Assembly: GCA_028379895.1 (NCBI GenBank)
Contig: JAOEKQ010000009.1
Location: 1 to 58,480, forward strand
Direction of reading: 5' to 3'
DNA: 58,480 nucleotides
DNA from: Burkholderiales bacterium
GTDB lineage: Bacteria > Pseudomonadota > Gammaproteobacteria > Burkholderiales > Eutrophovitaceae
The first letter of the stretch is position 1; each line of letters begins with the position of its first letter. The notes under the pieces are model-generated. The model saw only the letters and a program-made list of their open reading frames with translations, ran no database searches and was not told the DNA's origin. Positions 37,321 to 46,975 of the stretch are shown here, piece by piece. The translations under genes and the position numbers were made by a program.

Positions 37321-37605
37321 TCAGGAAATATTTTTTAACAACACATCAAGTTCACCGCCTCTGTTCAGAGAGACAAGATCATCGTATCCACCAACATGGC
37401 GACTGCCAATAAAGATCTGCGGCACAGTCCTTCTCCCCGAAATCTCCACCATTTCAGCGCGGCGATCCGGTTGCTCATCTACATTTATTTTTTTTAAATC
37501 AGCACCCTTAGAAACCAACAATTTCTCCGCTCGAACACAAAATGGACACCAATCGGTAGCGTACATAATGACCTCAGCAGTCAATGCGTTTGCACCATGA
37601 ATCAA
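37321..37605 (-). CDS. grxC: Glutaredoxin 3 (TTG start)
   Basis: A 94-residue glutaredoxin: the active site is CPFC in VIMYATDWCPFCVRAEKLL, with the cis-Pro block RRTVPQIFIGSRHVGGYDDL and the usual C-terminal helix. The first ATG in frame (37674) lies inside the rhodanese gene and would add an unlikely N-terminal tail. A TTG at 37605 with AAAGGAG eight bases upstream gives a normal-length protein, so I take TTG as the start. It reduces disulfides with glutathione. Confidence 0.9.
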   Translation of the reverse strand: MIHGANALTAEVIMYATDWCPFCVRAEKLLVSKGADLKKINVDEQPDRRAEMVEISGRRTVPQIFIGSRHVGGYDDLVSLNRGGELDVLLKNIS

Positions 37606-37631
37606 TTTAGCTTCTCCTTTTACGTTAAGAC

Positions 37632-38060
37632 TTACTTCCCCGAAGGCGACGTTGGAAGATTTGCTTGCATCCATGCCGACAACCCCCCAGACAATACAAA
37701 AACTTCACTGTAACCCTCTTTTGAAAGCAACTTTTGAGCTACCCGAGATTTCGCCCCGGACCCGCAGATTAATGCTATCGGACGTTTTTCAAATTTTTTT
37801 AATCCTTGAGTGCTTTGCTGCAACACGTTAAGGGTTATATTTTTCGAGCCTACAATACTGCCAAGCTCGAATTCTTTCTCCTCACGTAAATCGATAACTG
37901 TCGCATGCTGCCGATTAATTAGCTGAACTAAATCCTGAGGCCCTAACGTGGTTTTACTGCCTTCACCCATAATTAATTTAGGAATAATTAGGTACCCGCC
38001 ACTAACAATTATGGCTAAAACTAGCCAAATGTTTGACGAAATGAAATCCATAATCGACAC
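37632..38060 (-). CDS. YibN-like membrane-anchored rhodanese
   Basis: A 142-residue protein with one N-terminal membrane segment (IWLVLAIIVSGGYLIIPKLI) and a single rhodanese domain. The active-site loop is CGSGAKS in RPIALICGSGAKSRVAQKLL, with a Cys able to carry persulfide; VIDLREEKEFELGSIVGSKN is the other conserved part. It is first in the rhodanese-grxC-secB-gpsA run, as yibN is in E. coli. Substrate unknown. Confidence 0.9.
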   Translation of the reverse strand: MSIMDFISSNIWLVLAIIVSGGYLIIPKLIMGEGSKTTLGPQDLVQLINRQHATVIDLREEKEFELGSIVGSKNITLNVLQQSTQGLKKFEKRPIALICGSGAKSRVAQKLLSKEGYSEVFVLSGGLSAWMQANLPTSPSGK

Positions 38061-38283
38061 AATATATCTCCGAAGATTTATGTACCCCCCTTGACAACTT
38101 CTGTGCTTACGACCTTAGAATCGACGATTACACTAAGGTAAATCACGGATATATCATCACATTGTAAGTCTGGGGTTACTATTTTAAGTTGAAATTTTAC
38201 TGAAATTTGTTTCAAAAAACATACAGGGTCATCATACCGATTAAAATATCCAAATTATTATTTAGATTTTTAGGTTGAACAAA

Positions 38284-39027
38284 ATGAAAAAGTTAGTACT
38301 TCTGCGCCACGGTGAAAGCCTTTGGAATCAACAAAACAAATTTACTGGCTGGATGGATGTCGATCTCAGCGAAAAGGGTATCCAGGAGGCCAAAGAAGCG
38401 GGAGTATTGTTAAAGGATGCTGGATATGAATTTGACCGGGCTTTTGGGTCAGTTTTAAAGCGAGCCATTCGTACAATGTGGTTAGCGCTTGAGACCTTAG
38501 ATCAGCTTTGGATACAACAAACATTAACGTGGCGTTTAAATGAGCGTCACTACGGCGCACTACAAGGGTTGAATAAAGCAGAAACAGCGGAAAAATATGG
38601 AGAAGATCAAGTGCTTAAATGGCGTCGAAGCTATGACGTACCACCTCCTGCGCTAGAGCCTAGCTCACCAATGAACCCAAAGCTTGAGAGCAAGTATCGT
38701 ACGACACCTTTTGCGGCTCTGCCGCTTGGCGAATGTTTGCAAGACACTGTTGAAAGATTTCTTCCGTACTGGGAAGAAACTATTGCGCCTCTTATTCTGA
38801 AAGGTGACAGACTATTAATCGTAGCGCATGGAAATACCCTTCGCGCTTTAATTAAACATCTCGATCAAGTAAGTGAAGCGGATATCGTGACACTAAATGT
38901 TCCGACAGGAATTCCCTTAGTCTACGAACTCAGTGATACTCTAGAACCACTGGACAAGTATTATCTCGGAGACAAGTCAAAAGCACAGTTCGCTGCCGCT
39001 GCCGTAGCTGCGCAGGCGAAGGGATAG
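38284..39027 (+). CDS. gpmA: 2,3-bisphosphoglycerate-dependent phosphoglycerate mutase
   Basis: GpmA (247 aa) interconverts 3- and 2-phosphoglycerate in glycolysis/gluconeogenesis. [19 protein letters not shown] has the phosphorylated His; [20 protein letters not shown] and [20 protein letters not shown] hold the remaining catalytic residues. I use the ATG at 38284; a TTG nine bases earlier sits too close to AGG to be used. It is first of gpmA-envC-ctpA-moeB. E. coli has the cofactor-independent gpmM at the corresponding place. Confidence 0.96.
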   Translation: MKKLVLLRHGESLWNQQNKFTGWMDVDLSEKGIQEAKEAGVLLKDAGYEFDRAFGSVLKRAIRTMWLALETLDQLWIQQTLTWRLNERHYGALQGLNKAETAEKYGEDQVLKWRRSYDVPPPALEPSSPMNPKLESKYRTTPFAALPLGECLQDTVERFLPYWEETIAPLILKGDRLLIVAHGNTLRALIKHLDQVSEADIVTLNVPTGIPLVYELSDTLEPLDKYYLGDKSKAQFAAAAVAAQAKG

Positions 39028-39035
39028 ACATCAAA

Positions 39036-40190
39036 ATGAAAGCAGCTAAGATTGTGGGGATTCTGACTGGCATCTTAATTACCTGGCTACATCTAACAAC
39101 TGCTGTTGCCGATAACCTGCAAAACGAATTAAGGGCAATTGATCGAAAAATCACAACAGAGAAGAAAAAAATCAAAGAGCAACAAGTCAAGCAAAAAAAA
39201 GCTAAGCGTGAGCTGAGTAAAACAAAAAAAGAAATCGACCTACTGAAAAAAGACCTCACTTCATTATCAAAAAAAGAGAAAAAACTCCTCAAAGAGTTAA
39301 AAGTATTAGAAAAGAAAGAAAAAATACTTAAATCTAAAGTTTCTATTGAAAAAGTTCGCCTATCTCAACTGGTTAAGCAAACTTATATCCTCGGATATGC
39401 ACCCGATATGCGATCCGCCCAAGGACAGCAAATAGACAACGAAATATACGCCGTTTATCTCAAAAAAATAGCTCTTCAACGTTCAGCTGCCATTAGAGAT
39501 TTTAATTCGAATATTGAAGAAATAGATCGTCTTCAAAGAAAAAAGTCGAATATTAGAACAAAACTTCGGAAAGTAAAAAAAGACACAAGTAAGCAGAAAA
39601 GTGTCGCGGAGCAAAAAAAGCAAAGAAGCTCGTCAGAAATAAGTGCTACCAAGTCCCTAATTAAACGCAGTGAAATTAAAATCAAAGAAAACAAGGAACG
39701 GTTAACGGACTTATTCGCAAAACTGCAAAAAATTAAAGAAGAAAACATTAAAAACAATCAATTACCTGACAGGAGCGCGAACGGGAAGCCCTTCCGGGCG
39801 CTAAAAGGTAAACTCAGACTACCTGCGTTGGGGACTGTAACGGGAAAGTTTGGTGAAAAAAGGACCGGCAGCGAAGTGGAGTGGGAAGGTATTTTCATTT
39901 CATCGAAACAGGGTAATAGTGTTAAATCAATCGCCGGCGGATCGGTAGTTTATTCAGACTGGTTGCGCGGATTTGGCAATTTGGTGATCGTTGATCACGG
40001 AAAAGGGTTTTACACTCTCTACGGAAATAATGAGTCGTTGTGGGTACGTGAGGGAGATCAGCTTCAAGCCGGCGACCAACTGGGAACTGTTGGTAACAGT
40101 GGAGGTCACAAAGCATCAGGTGTTTATTTTGAGGTTAGACGTAATAGCAAGCCTCTCAATCCGCTGGAATGGGTTACCATTACGAACTAG
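39036..40190 (+). CDS. envC: EnvC, murein hydrolase activator (degenerate LytM)
   Basis: EnvC (384 aa) is a periplasmic coiled-coil protein that, through FtsEX, activates cell-wall amidases at the septum. It has a signal peptide (ILTGILITWLHLTTAVA), about 200 residues of Lys/Glu-rich coiled coil, and a C-terminal LytM domain. In that domain the HxH zinc motif of active M23 peptidases reads GVYFEVRR, so it is non-catalytic, as expected for EnvC. YSDWLRGFGNLVIVDHGKGF is well conserved. Confidence 0.94.
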   Translation: MKAAKIVGILTGILITWLHLTTAVADNLQNELRAIDRKITTEKKKIKEQQVKQKKAKRELSKTKKEIDLLKKDLTSLSKKEKKLLKELKVLEKKEKILKSKVSIEKVRLSQLVKQTYILGYAPDMRSAQGQQIDNEIYAVYLKKIALQRSAAIRDFNSNIEEIDRLQRKKSNIRTKLRKVKKDTSKQKSVAEQKKQRSSSEISATKSLIKRSEIKIKENKERLTDLFAKLQKIKEENIKNNQLPDRSANGKPFRALKGKLRLPALGTVTGKFGEKRTGSEVEWEGIFISSKQGNSVKSIAGGSVVYSDWLRGFGNLVIVDHGKGFYTLYGNNESLWVREGDQLQAGDQLGTVGNSGGHKASGVYFEVRRNSKPLNPLEWVTITN

Positions 40191-40259
40191 CACGTAACGG
40201 CAGGATTCAGTGAAACGGTCGCTAAATATAAATGCGACAAGAATATTAAGGGGTTCTAT

Positions 40260-41621
40260 ATGAGAAGCAAGTTAGGTAAAGCAGGATTGGTTTCACTCGG
40301 TCTTGTCGGCGGCATATTAATTAGTTTACAGTTGTCTGCGATCGCTGACCGCAGTGCCGCACCTCTACCCATAGATGAGCTGAGATCATTCACTGAGGTA
40401 TATGGGCGAGTCAAGAACGATTACGTTGAAGCGGTAGACGACAAAGAACTGATAGAAGAAGCCATCAATGGCATGCTTTCGGGCTTGGATCCCCATTCGG
40501 CTTATTTAAACGAAGAGGCCTTCACCGAGATGAAGGTGGGCACCCAGGGAGAATTTGGTGGGCTAGGCATTGAAGTCAGTATGGAAGATGGTTTCGTCAA
40601 AGTTGTCGCGCCGATTGAAGATACACCAGCTTGGAATGCGGGGCTGAAGTCAGGCGATTTAATTATTAAACTTGATGACTCAAATGTTAAAGGAATGACG
40701 CTTAATGACGCAGTCAAGCTCATGCGCGGCAAGCCAGGATCAGACATCGTCTTAACGATTGTTCGAAAAGGTGAGCCACAACCACAATTGATCACAGTTA
40801 CCCGGGCTATTATCCAAATTCAAAGCGTGAAATATCGCATGCTCGAAAATGATTATGCATACTTCAGAGTCACGCAATTTCAAGAGCACACCGGCGAGAA
40901 ACTTGGGCAAGCAATTGTAAAACTTTTCGCTGAGAACGAAGGTCCGATGAAAGGCATGGTTTTAGATTTAAGAAACGATCCGGGCGGTCTACTTACGTCA
41001 TCAATTGGAGTTTCTGCAGCTTTTCTGCAAAAAGATAAACTTGTCGTATATACCGAAGGGCGAACTAATGATGCAAGAATGCGAATGTACGCTAGACCTG
41101 AATTTTACGCTCGGGGACCAAAAGGTGATTATCTAGCTAACGTGCCAGAAGCAGCGAAAACTGTTCCAATGGTCGTTTTAGTTAATGGCGGCTCCGCTTC
41201 TGCATCTGAAATTGTTGCTGGAGCTCTGCAAGACCACAGACGCGCAGTAATTATGGGTACTCAAACTTTTGGTAAAGGTTCGGTCCAGACCATTCTGCCT
41301 TTAGGGAATGGCACGGCGATTAAACTAACAACCGCGCGTTATTTCACTCCCAGCGGACAGTCCATTCAAGCGAAGGGTATCACCCCAGACATTATCGTTG
41401 AGGATGCAACAATAGAGACTAAAGAAAGCTCTCCGCTGATGCGCAAAGAGGCTGATTTAAAAAATAGGTTAGATAATCCTCAAGGGGGGAGTAATGACGG
41501 TACCGCACAAGACGAACCAGAGGCAAACGAGGCAAATCCATCAGTAGAACAACCTGCAGACTACCAATTGAGTCAAGCATTGAATCTACTAAAAGGATTG
41601 CAAATTTTATCAAGTCGTTAA
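40260..41621 (+). CDS. ctpA: C-terminal processing peptidase (S41)
   Basis: A 453-residue S41 peptidase with signal anchor (GLVSLGLVGGILISLQLSAIA), N-terminal helical region ending LDPHSAYLN, a PDZ domain (GLGIEVSMEDGFVKVVAPIE) and the catalytic domain. The Ser is in VNGGSASASEIVAGALQDHR and the Lys in GTQTFGKGSVQTILPL. AAGGGG precedes the ATG. Such peptidases trim periplasmic proteins and often control peptidoglycan hydrolases, which fits its position directly after envC. Confidence 0.95.
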   Translation: MRSKLGKAGLVSLGLVGGILISLQLSAIADRSAAPLPIDELRSFTEVYGRVKNDYVEAVDDKELIEEAINGMLSGLDPHSAYLNEEAFTEMKVGTQGEFGGLGIEVSMEDGFVKVVAPIEDTPAWNAGLKSGDLIIKLDDSNVKGMTLNDAVKLMRGKPGSDIVLTIVRKGEPQPQLITVTRAIIQIQSVKYRMLENDYAYFRVTQFQEHTGEKLGQAIVKLFAENEGPMKGMVLDLRNDPGGLLTSSIGVSAAFLQKDKLVVYTEGRTNDARMRMYARPEFYARGPKGDYLANVPEAAKTVPMVVLVNGGSASASEIVAGALQDHRRAVIMGTQTFGKGSVQTILPLGNGTAIKLTTARYFTPSGQSIQAKGITPDIIVEDATIETKESSPLMRKEADLKNRLDNPQGGSNDGTAQDEPEANEANPSVEQPADYQLSQALNLLKGLQILSSR

Positions 41622-41633
41622 TTCTAAAATCTC

Positions 41634-41674
41634 AATCCCTTTATCCTATTTTTCAGCTTTAGGATAGAGGGATT
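41634..41674. terminator. Long hairpin between ctpA and moeB
   Basis: AATCCCTTTATCCT and AGGATAGAGGGATT pair over 14 positions (one G-U on RNA) around a 13-base loop. No run of U follows, so it may be a weak or Rho-assisted terminator, an mRNA-stabilising hairpin or a protein site. It lies between the ctpA stop and the moeB start. Confidence 0.45.
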
Positions 41675-41699
41675 AGCTGGGAATACCAAAAACGGCGAT

Positions 41700-42455
41700 A
41701 TGAGCGACGACCAACTTCTAAGATATAGCCGCCACATTCTTTTACCGGAAATCGGTGTCGAAGGGCAAGACTTAATTCAACAGGGTAATGTGCTAGTGAT
41801 CGGAGTTGGGGGCTTAGGGTCTCCAGCAGCTCTTTTCCTAGCTGCGAGTGGTGTTGGGGCAATCACTATTTGCGATGAAGATACAGTCGACCTGACCAAC
41901 TTACAACGTCAAATCATTCATACAACAGACTCTATTGGATCACTGAAAGTAGAGTCGGCACAGCGTTCGATCAAAGCGATTAATCCGAGCGTTCAAATCA
42001 GGACTATTAAACATCGGGCCGAGGGCCTTATGCTTAAGAATTTAGTATCTGAATCATCGATCGTTCTAGATTGTTCTGATAACTTTGAAACACGTCATGC
42101 GGTTAATAAGACATGTTTTGAATTTAAAAAGCCGTTGGTGTCAGGCGCGGCCATAAAATTCGATGGTCAATTAGCTGTTTTTGATTCAAGGAATCCTGAA
42201 AGTCCTTGTTACCAGTGTTTGTTTCCCGAAGAAAATGAGTTCGAGGAAACCCGGTGTGCGGTCATGGGTGTTTTCGCACCACTAGTAGGCATCATAGGAA
42301 CTGCTCAAGCCTCAGAGGCACTCAAGCTATTAGGCAACATCGGTCGGCCTGCGGTGGGAAAGCTTATGCTTTTTGATGCATTGGAAATGGAATGGCGCTC
42401 GATTAAATTAAATAAAGACCCCAATTGCTCAGTCTGCGGCAACGCCATTAAATAA
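41700..42455 (+). CDS. moeB: HesA/MoeB/ThiF-family adenylyltransferase
   Basis: A 251-residue E1-like enzyme that adenylates the C-terminus of a ubiquitin-like sulphur carrier (MoaD or ThiS). It has DDQLLRYSRHILLPEIGVEG, the ATP loop GVGGLGSPAALFLAASGVG, and DLTNLQRQIIHTTDSIGSLK. The zinc Cys pairs CYQC and CSVC are present, and the mobile loop Cys is in EETRCAVMGVFAPLVGIIG. Sequence alone does not separate MoeB from ThiF here; position after ctpA is typical of betaproteobacteria. Confidence 0.88.
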   Translation: MSDDQLLRYSRHILLPEIGVEGQDLIQQGNVLVIGVGGLGSPAALFLAASGVGAITICDEDTVDLTNLQRQIIHTTDSIGSLKVESAQRSIKAINPSVQIRTIKHRAEGLMLKNLVSESSIVLDCSDNFETRHAVNKTCFEFKKPLVSGAAIKFDGQLAVFDSRNPESPCYQCLFPEENEFEETRCAVMGVFAPLVGIIGTAQASEALKLLGNIGRPAVGKLMLFDALEMEWRSIKLNKDPNCSVCGNAIK

Positions 42456-42479
42456 AATAACTATAACATCGTAGCTAGA

Positions 42480-43058
42480 TCAAACATCAGATAACAGCAT
42501 CCTTATCTGAACTTCACTGTATATAGTGGGGTCCTTGGTATACCGACTCTTCGCAAACTGATGCCAACGACCTATCACGTAAGCCATTAACTGGTTACCC
42601 TTCGGCTCAATTTCGAGAGCTGAGTTCATTTCACCTTGATTAATAGCGAATCTCAATGACTGCCGCATGGAGGATTCCAACCTGTCGTGCAAACGATTAA
42701 TCCGATCCTGCAATCGATCATTCTCATGAACAAGAGCATCACCAATTAATACCCTTGTCATACCAGGATTTTTTTTAGCGAAGCTCAATAAAACATTAAC
42801 CATAGCGGACACCTGCTTTAATCCACTTTCTTCAGATTCTGATATTTTATTGATTAAGCTAAAAATTGTTTGTTCAATAAATTCAATCAACCCCTCGTAC
42901 ATTTGCGCTTTACTTGCAAAGTGTCGATATAAAGCAGCCTCAGAAACTTGTAGTCTCGATGCCAACAACGCTGTGGTCACCTTTTTACAATTGGGATCTT
43001 CCAGCATTTGCGCTAATTGCTGGAGTATTTGTAGTTTTCTGTCGGCGACTCTGGGCAT
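42480..43058 (-). CDS. slmA: SlmA, nucleoid-occlusion TetR-family factor
   Basis: A 192-residue TetR-type DNA-binding protein. KKVTTALLASRLQVSEAALY followed by RHFASKAQMYEGLIEFIEQT is the SlmA-type helix-turn-helix; the remainder (MTRVLIGDALVHENDRLQDR) is also SlmA-like. SlmA binds chromosomal sites and blocks FtsZ assembly over the nucleoid. I start at the ATG at 43058 (MPRVADRKLQILQQLAQML); an upstream TTG would add an unlikely tail. It follows a HAD gene after argB, a familiar order. Confidence 0.92.
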   Translation of the reverse strand: MPRVADRKLQILQQLAQMLEDPNCKKVTTALLASRLQVSEAALYRHFASKAQMYEGLIEFIEQTIFSLINKISESEESGLKQVSAMVNVLLSFAKKNPGMTRVLIGDALVHENDRLQDRINRLHDRLESSMRQSLRFAINQGEMNSALEIEPKGNQLMAYVIGRWHQFAKSRYTKDPTIYSEVQIRMLLSDV

Positions 43059-43176
43059 TGGTAAGAAAAATAGCCTATTAGCTGAATTTTTGAAGGATAC
43101 GAACGAGCAATATACCAACAATACACACCCAACGCGATTCCTCCAAACTCATAATCCTATTGGGATCATTCAACGC

Positions 43177-43803
43177 TTAATATAACTGACTTACTCGAGC
43201 GTCTAGCCAATCCAGTCGCTTTGAGTTGCGCGTTACCCAAACCGTCTTCATCCCCAATCTTTTTGCCGTTATAAGATTAACTAGCGAGTCTTCAACCATA
43301 ACGCATCGCGAAGCGTTCAGCCTGTGCACCTTCAACAGCTTACGAAAACCAATAACTGACGGCTTAGGATTCATATCAGTGGACTCTATAGAAAATGCAT
43401 CCGTCATATAACGTCCAATCCCCAGGAGCTTCAGCATTTCTTTAAGATACGCTGCAGGAGAATTAGAGAATATGATTTTTTTACCAGAGATGCCTCTTAA
43501 TAAATGTCTGAGCCTTGAAGATCGGTAAGTAAATCCGCTTAAATCTCCAATATCATGCGTCACCTTTAAGAAATGCTCTGCATCGACTCCATGGTGCCGA
43601 ACCAGACCTGTCATTGTAGCCCCATACTGATCCCAATATTTTTTGCGTAGACGGTTGGCCTCATCTCGATCAACACATAAGTTTTGCTCGATATAATTAG
43701 TCATTCTTTCGTTGATAAGAGGAAAAATTTCTCTACCGGATTCAAACAAAGTGTTATCAAAATCAAAGATCCACGCCGCTGGTTTGACTTTAGAGTTTTG
43801 CAT
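43177..43803 (-). CDS. HAD-family pyrimidine 5'-nucleotidase-like hydrolase
   Basis: A 208-residue HAD hydrolase: motif I WIFDFDNTLFESGREIFP with the nucleophilic Asp, motif II KIIFSNSP, and motif IV VMVEDSLVNLITAKRLGMKT. The DFDNTLF form and helical cap match the pyrimidine 5'-nucleotidase (YjjG/SDT1-like) group encoded between argB and slmA. In vivo substrate not certain. The start is uncertain: an ATG at 43803 or a GTG at 43833. Confidence 0.88.
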   Translation of the reverse strand: MQNSKVKPAAWIFDFDNTLFESGREIFPLINERMTNYIEQNLCVDRDEANRLRKKYWDQYGATMTGLVRHHGVDAEHFLKVTHDIGDLSGFTYRSSRLRHLLRGISGKKIIFSNSPAAYLKEMLKLLGIGRYMTDAFSIESTDMNPKPSVIGFRKLLKVHRLNASRCVMVEDSLVNLITAKRLGMKTVWVTRNSKRLDWLDARVSQLY

Positions 43804-43834
43804 TGCATAACAAGCTTCAGCCAAAAACCTCACG

Positions 43835-44737
<903 letters not shown>

Positions 44738-44848
44738 CTAAAATATAATAGTAATTTTAACCGACTTAGTGCTTTTACAGTTAACGCTAGCTGTTACCTC
44801 ACGTAGCAGTTTAAAATAATGCGTTTTTACAAAACGTAATGATAGTCA

Positions 44849-46012
44849 ATGAATAGTAGACTTTTTTTATTGTTAACATGCTCACTTATACCAGCCCTTG
44901 CGTTTCCAAAGGCAATAGATTCCATAATCTCTAGCGCTTCGATTTATATGCTAGGAGACGTCTCGAGTCGGACAATTATTGCGGAGAAAAAAGCTTCAAA
45001 AAACATCAATTCGACGGCTCTAACTCAGCTCATGAAGCTCCACATTATTTTTGACGCACTAGAAGACGGAACACTTAACGCTCAAGATGAATTAAAAATT
45101 TCTCGGAAAGCGGCTGCAGCATCAGGGGTTAGTATGTTTCTACATGAGGGGGATATCGTAAAGATCGAAGATCTCATTGCGGCCATCGTTATTTATGGAG
45201 CAAATGATGCGACTTTAGCAATCATTGAGGCAATTTCAGGAACCAAAGCACAATTCATTGCTGCTATGAATCAAAAAGCAAAAGAATTAGGACTATTAAA
45301 CTCGCAATTTACTAGTGTGGTCGGGAAAGCGGTCGAACCACAACTCACATCAGCATCGGATTTGTACCAACTTGCCATCGCAATAATCTTAAACCACTCA
45401 CAGCTCTACCCTCTCTTCAAATCAAGTCAGCACGAATGGCAAGGCATTATTCAATATAGTTCGAACGACCTGCTGGGAAAAGACGCATACAACGACGGAC
45501 TCATCGTCAGTAAGGTCCCTTCAGAAGGGACCATTGGAGTCATTTCGAGCGAAAGAAATGGACGACGAATACTATTAGTTATAGCAGACAATAGCTCCGA
45601 CGGACTATTTGCCTCAAAAGCACAAGAACTAATCAATCAAGCCTTTAAAAAATTCACGACTATTCACATACTAGAAAAGGATATACCAATTTCTCAGCTT
45701 GCCGTTGTGGGCGGGAGCAGTGAGATCCTTAATATTGGATCCAAGAAAAAAATATACGTGACAGTTCCAAGAAAAAGTAAACCTGAAGTTAGAGTCACGA
45801 TTGAGGCCACACAACCGCTTGTAGCTCCAATTGAGTATGGAGATGTTATTGCAAAACTTATAGTGAAACTAAAAACGGATACGATTCTAACCTCTGATTT
45901 AGTCGCGTTAGAGAAGGTAAGAAAAGCGGGTATGATGCGCCGAGGGTGGAAAAGGTTAAAATCATGGACAATACATCTACTAGGATCTGAAGAAAGTGAT
46001 AAGTCTTTATAA
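44849..46012 (+). CDS. DacC-family (PBP5/6-like) protein lacking all three catalytic motifs
   Basis: A 387-residue protein with signal peptide (LFLLLTCSLIPALAFPKA), a domain that aligns end to end with D,D-carboxypeptidases, a PBP5-type C-terminal beta domain, and an amphipathic tail (RGWKRLKSWTIHLLG) for membrane attachment. The penicillin-binding motifs are changed. The SxxK position reads ALTQ (residues 57-60, in NINSTALTQLMK), SxN reads GAN (117-119, in YGANDATLAI), and KTG reads IVS (219-221, in NDGLIVSKVP). It therefore should not acylate. The frame is intact, so it is a pseudoenzyme rather than a pseudogene. It leads the ybeD-lipB-lipA run, where active dacC is usual. Confidence 0.9.
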   Translation: MNSRLFLLLTCSLIPALAFPKAIDSIISSASIYMLGDVSSRTIIAEKKASKNINSTALTQLMKLHIIFDALEDGTLNAQDELKISRKAAAASGVSMFLHEGDIVKIEDLIAAIVIYGANDATLAIIEAISGTKAQFIAAMNQKAKELGLLNSQFTSVVGKAVEPQLTSASDLYQLAIAIILNHSQLYPLFKSSQHEWQGIIQYSSNDLLGKDAYNDGLIVSKVPSEGTIGVISSERNGRRILLVIADNSSDGLFASKAQELINQAFKKFTTIHILEKDIPISQLAVVGGSSEILNIGSKKKIYVTVPRKSKPEVRVTIEATQPLVAPIEYGDVIAKLIVKLKTDTILTSDLVALEKVRKAGMMRRGWKRLKSWTIHLLGSEESDKSL

Positions 46013-46033
46013 TCTAATTTTGCAGAACCCATT

Positions 46034-46312
46034 GTGAATACGATTAACGGCGAAAAAACTGAAGGTATCGAGTATCCAATTTTGTTTCCAATTAAAGTCA
46101 TCGGGACATCTACACCTAGCTATGAGGAACTTATACTTGAAATACTCAGAAAACATGCACCCGATGTGGATGACCACGAAGTAGTTGCAAGCGAGAGTAA
46201 AACAAAAAAGTATACAAGCTTAACCTGCACCTTTTCGGCTAAATCTCGCGAACACTTAGAAGAAATCTATAGCGCACTTAAGGCCAGTCCCCTAGTATCT
46301 ATTGTTATATAG
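46034..46312 (+). CDS. ybeD: YbeD/DUF493 protein (GTG start)
   Basis: A 92-residue protein of the DUF493 (YbeD) family, an ACT-like fold. IEYPILFPIKVIGTSTPSYE and SESKTKKYTSLTCTFSAKSR are the recognisable blocks. It starts at GTG; no strong ribosome-binding site is visible. It is conserved between dacC and lipB; a regulatory link to lipoylation has been suggested for this location but the function is not established. Confidence 0.9.
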   Translation: MNTINGEKTEGIEYPILFPIKVIGTSTPSYEELILEILRKHAPDVDDHEVVASESKTKKYTSLTCTFSAKSREHLEEIYSALKASPLVSIVI

Positions 46313-46351
46313 CAATGATTAGGATACAAGGCAGACCGAAAGAATGAAGTT

Positions 46352-46957
46352 GTGATAATTAAAACGCTTGGATTACTAGCTTACGAAGAATCGCTCGAAA
46401 AAATGAAGAGATTTACTCTTGGCCGCTCGAGACTAACTGAAGATGAATTATGGCTGGTGGAGCACCCCCCCACATATACCCTGGGCCTAAAGACAAAACC
46501 AGAACATATCCTTTATCGCGACCAAACAATACCGTTAATTCAATCTGACCGAGGCGGACAAATCACCTACCATGGCCCCGGTCAAATCGTCGCGTATACA
46601 CTTCTCGACTTGAAGAGGCTAAATTTAACCGTCAAGAAAACTGTTAGGTTATTAGAGCAGACCACTATTAACTTGTTATCATCTTTAGGTATTGCCAGCT
46701 ATGGGGATGAGGCTAGACCAGGGGTCTATGTCAAAGGTAAAAAGTTGGCTTCGCTAGGGCTTAAAGTTAGAAATGGATGTTCTTATCATGGGGTCGCCTT
46801 AAACGTTGATATGGATCTTAAACCTTTTGATAACATCAACCCATGCGGATATAAGAATTTACGTGTGACACAGCTCAAAGAGTTGAATGTTAACCTTCCA
46901 GTTGAACAAGTGCGTCAATTGTGGGTCAATCAATTTATACTATCCTTTAGTAGTTAG
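46352..46957 (+). CDS. lipB: Lipoyl(octanoyl) transferase
   Basis: LipB (201 aa) moves octanoate from acyl carrier protein to lipoyl domains. The family blocks are LWLVEHPPTYTLG, SDRGGQITYHGPGQIVAYTL, the Lys in KLASLGLKVRNGCSYHGVAL and the catalytic Cys in FDNINPCGYKNLRVTQL. It starts at a GTG at 46352. It is followed by lipA after 18 bases. Confidence 0.95.
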   Translation: MIIKTLGLLAYEESLEKMKRFTLGRSRLTEDELWLVEHPPTYTLGLKTKPEHILYRDQTIPLIQSDRGGQITYHGPGQIVAYTLLDLKRLNLTVKKTVRLLEQTTINLLSSLGIASYGDEARPGVYVKGKKLASLGLKVRNGCSYHGVALNVDMDLKPFDNINPCGYKNLRVTQLKELNVNLPVEQVRQLWVNQFILSFSS

Positions 46958-46975
46958 ATTTATTAAGAAGGCATT

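Noticed and set aside
39036..40190. EnvC as a broken peptidase because its HxH is missing
   Set aside because: Loss of the zinc ligands is normal for EnvC, which activates amidases instead of cutting peptidoglycan.
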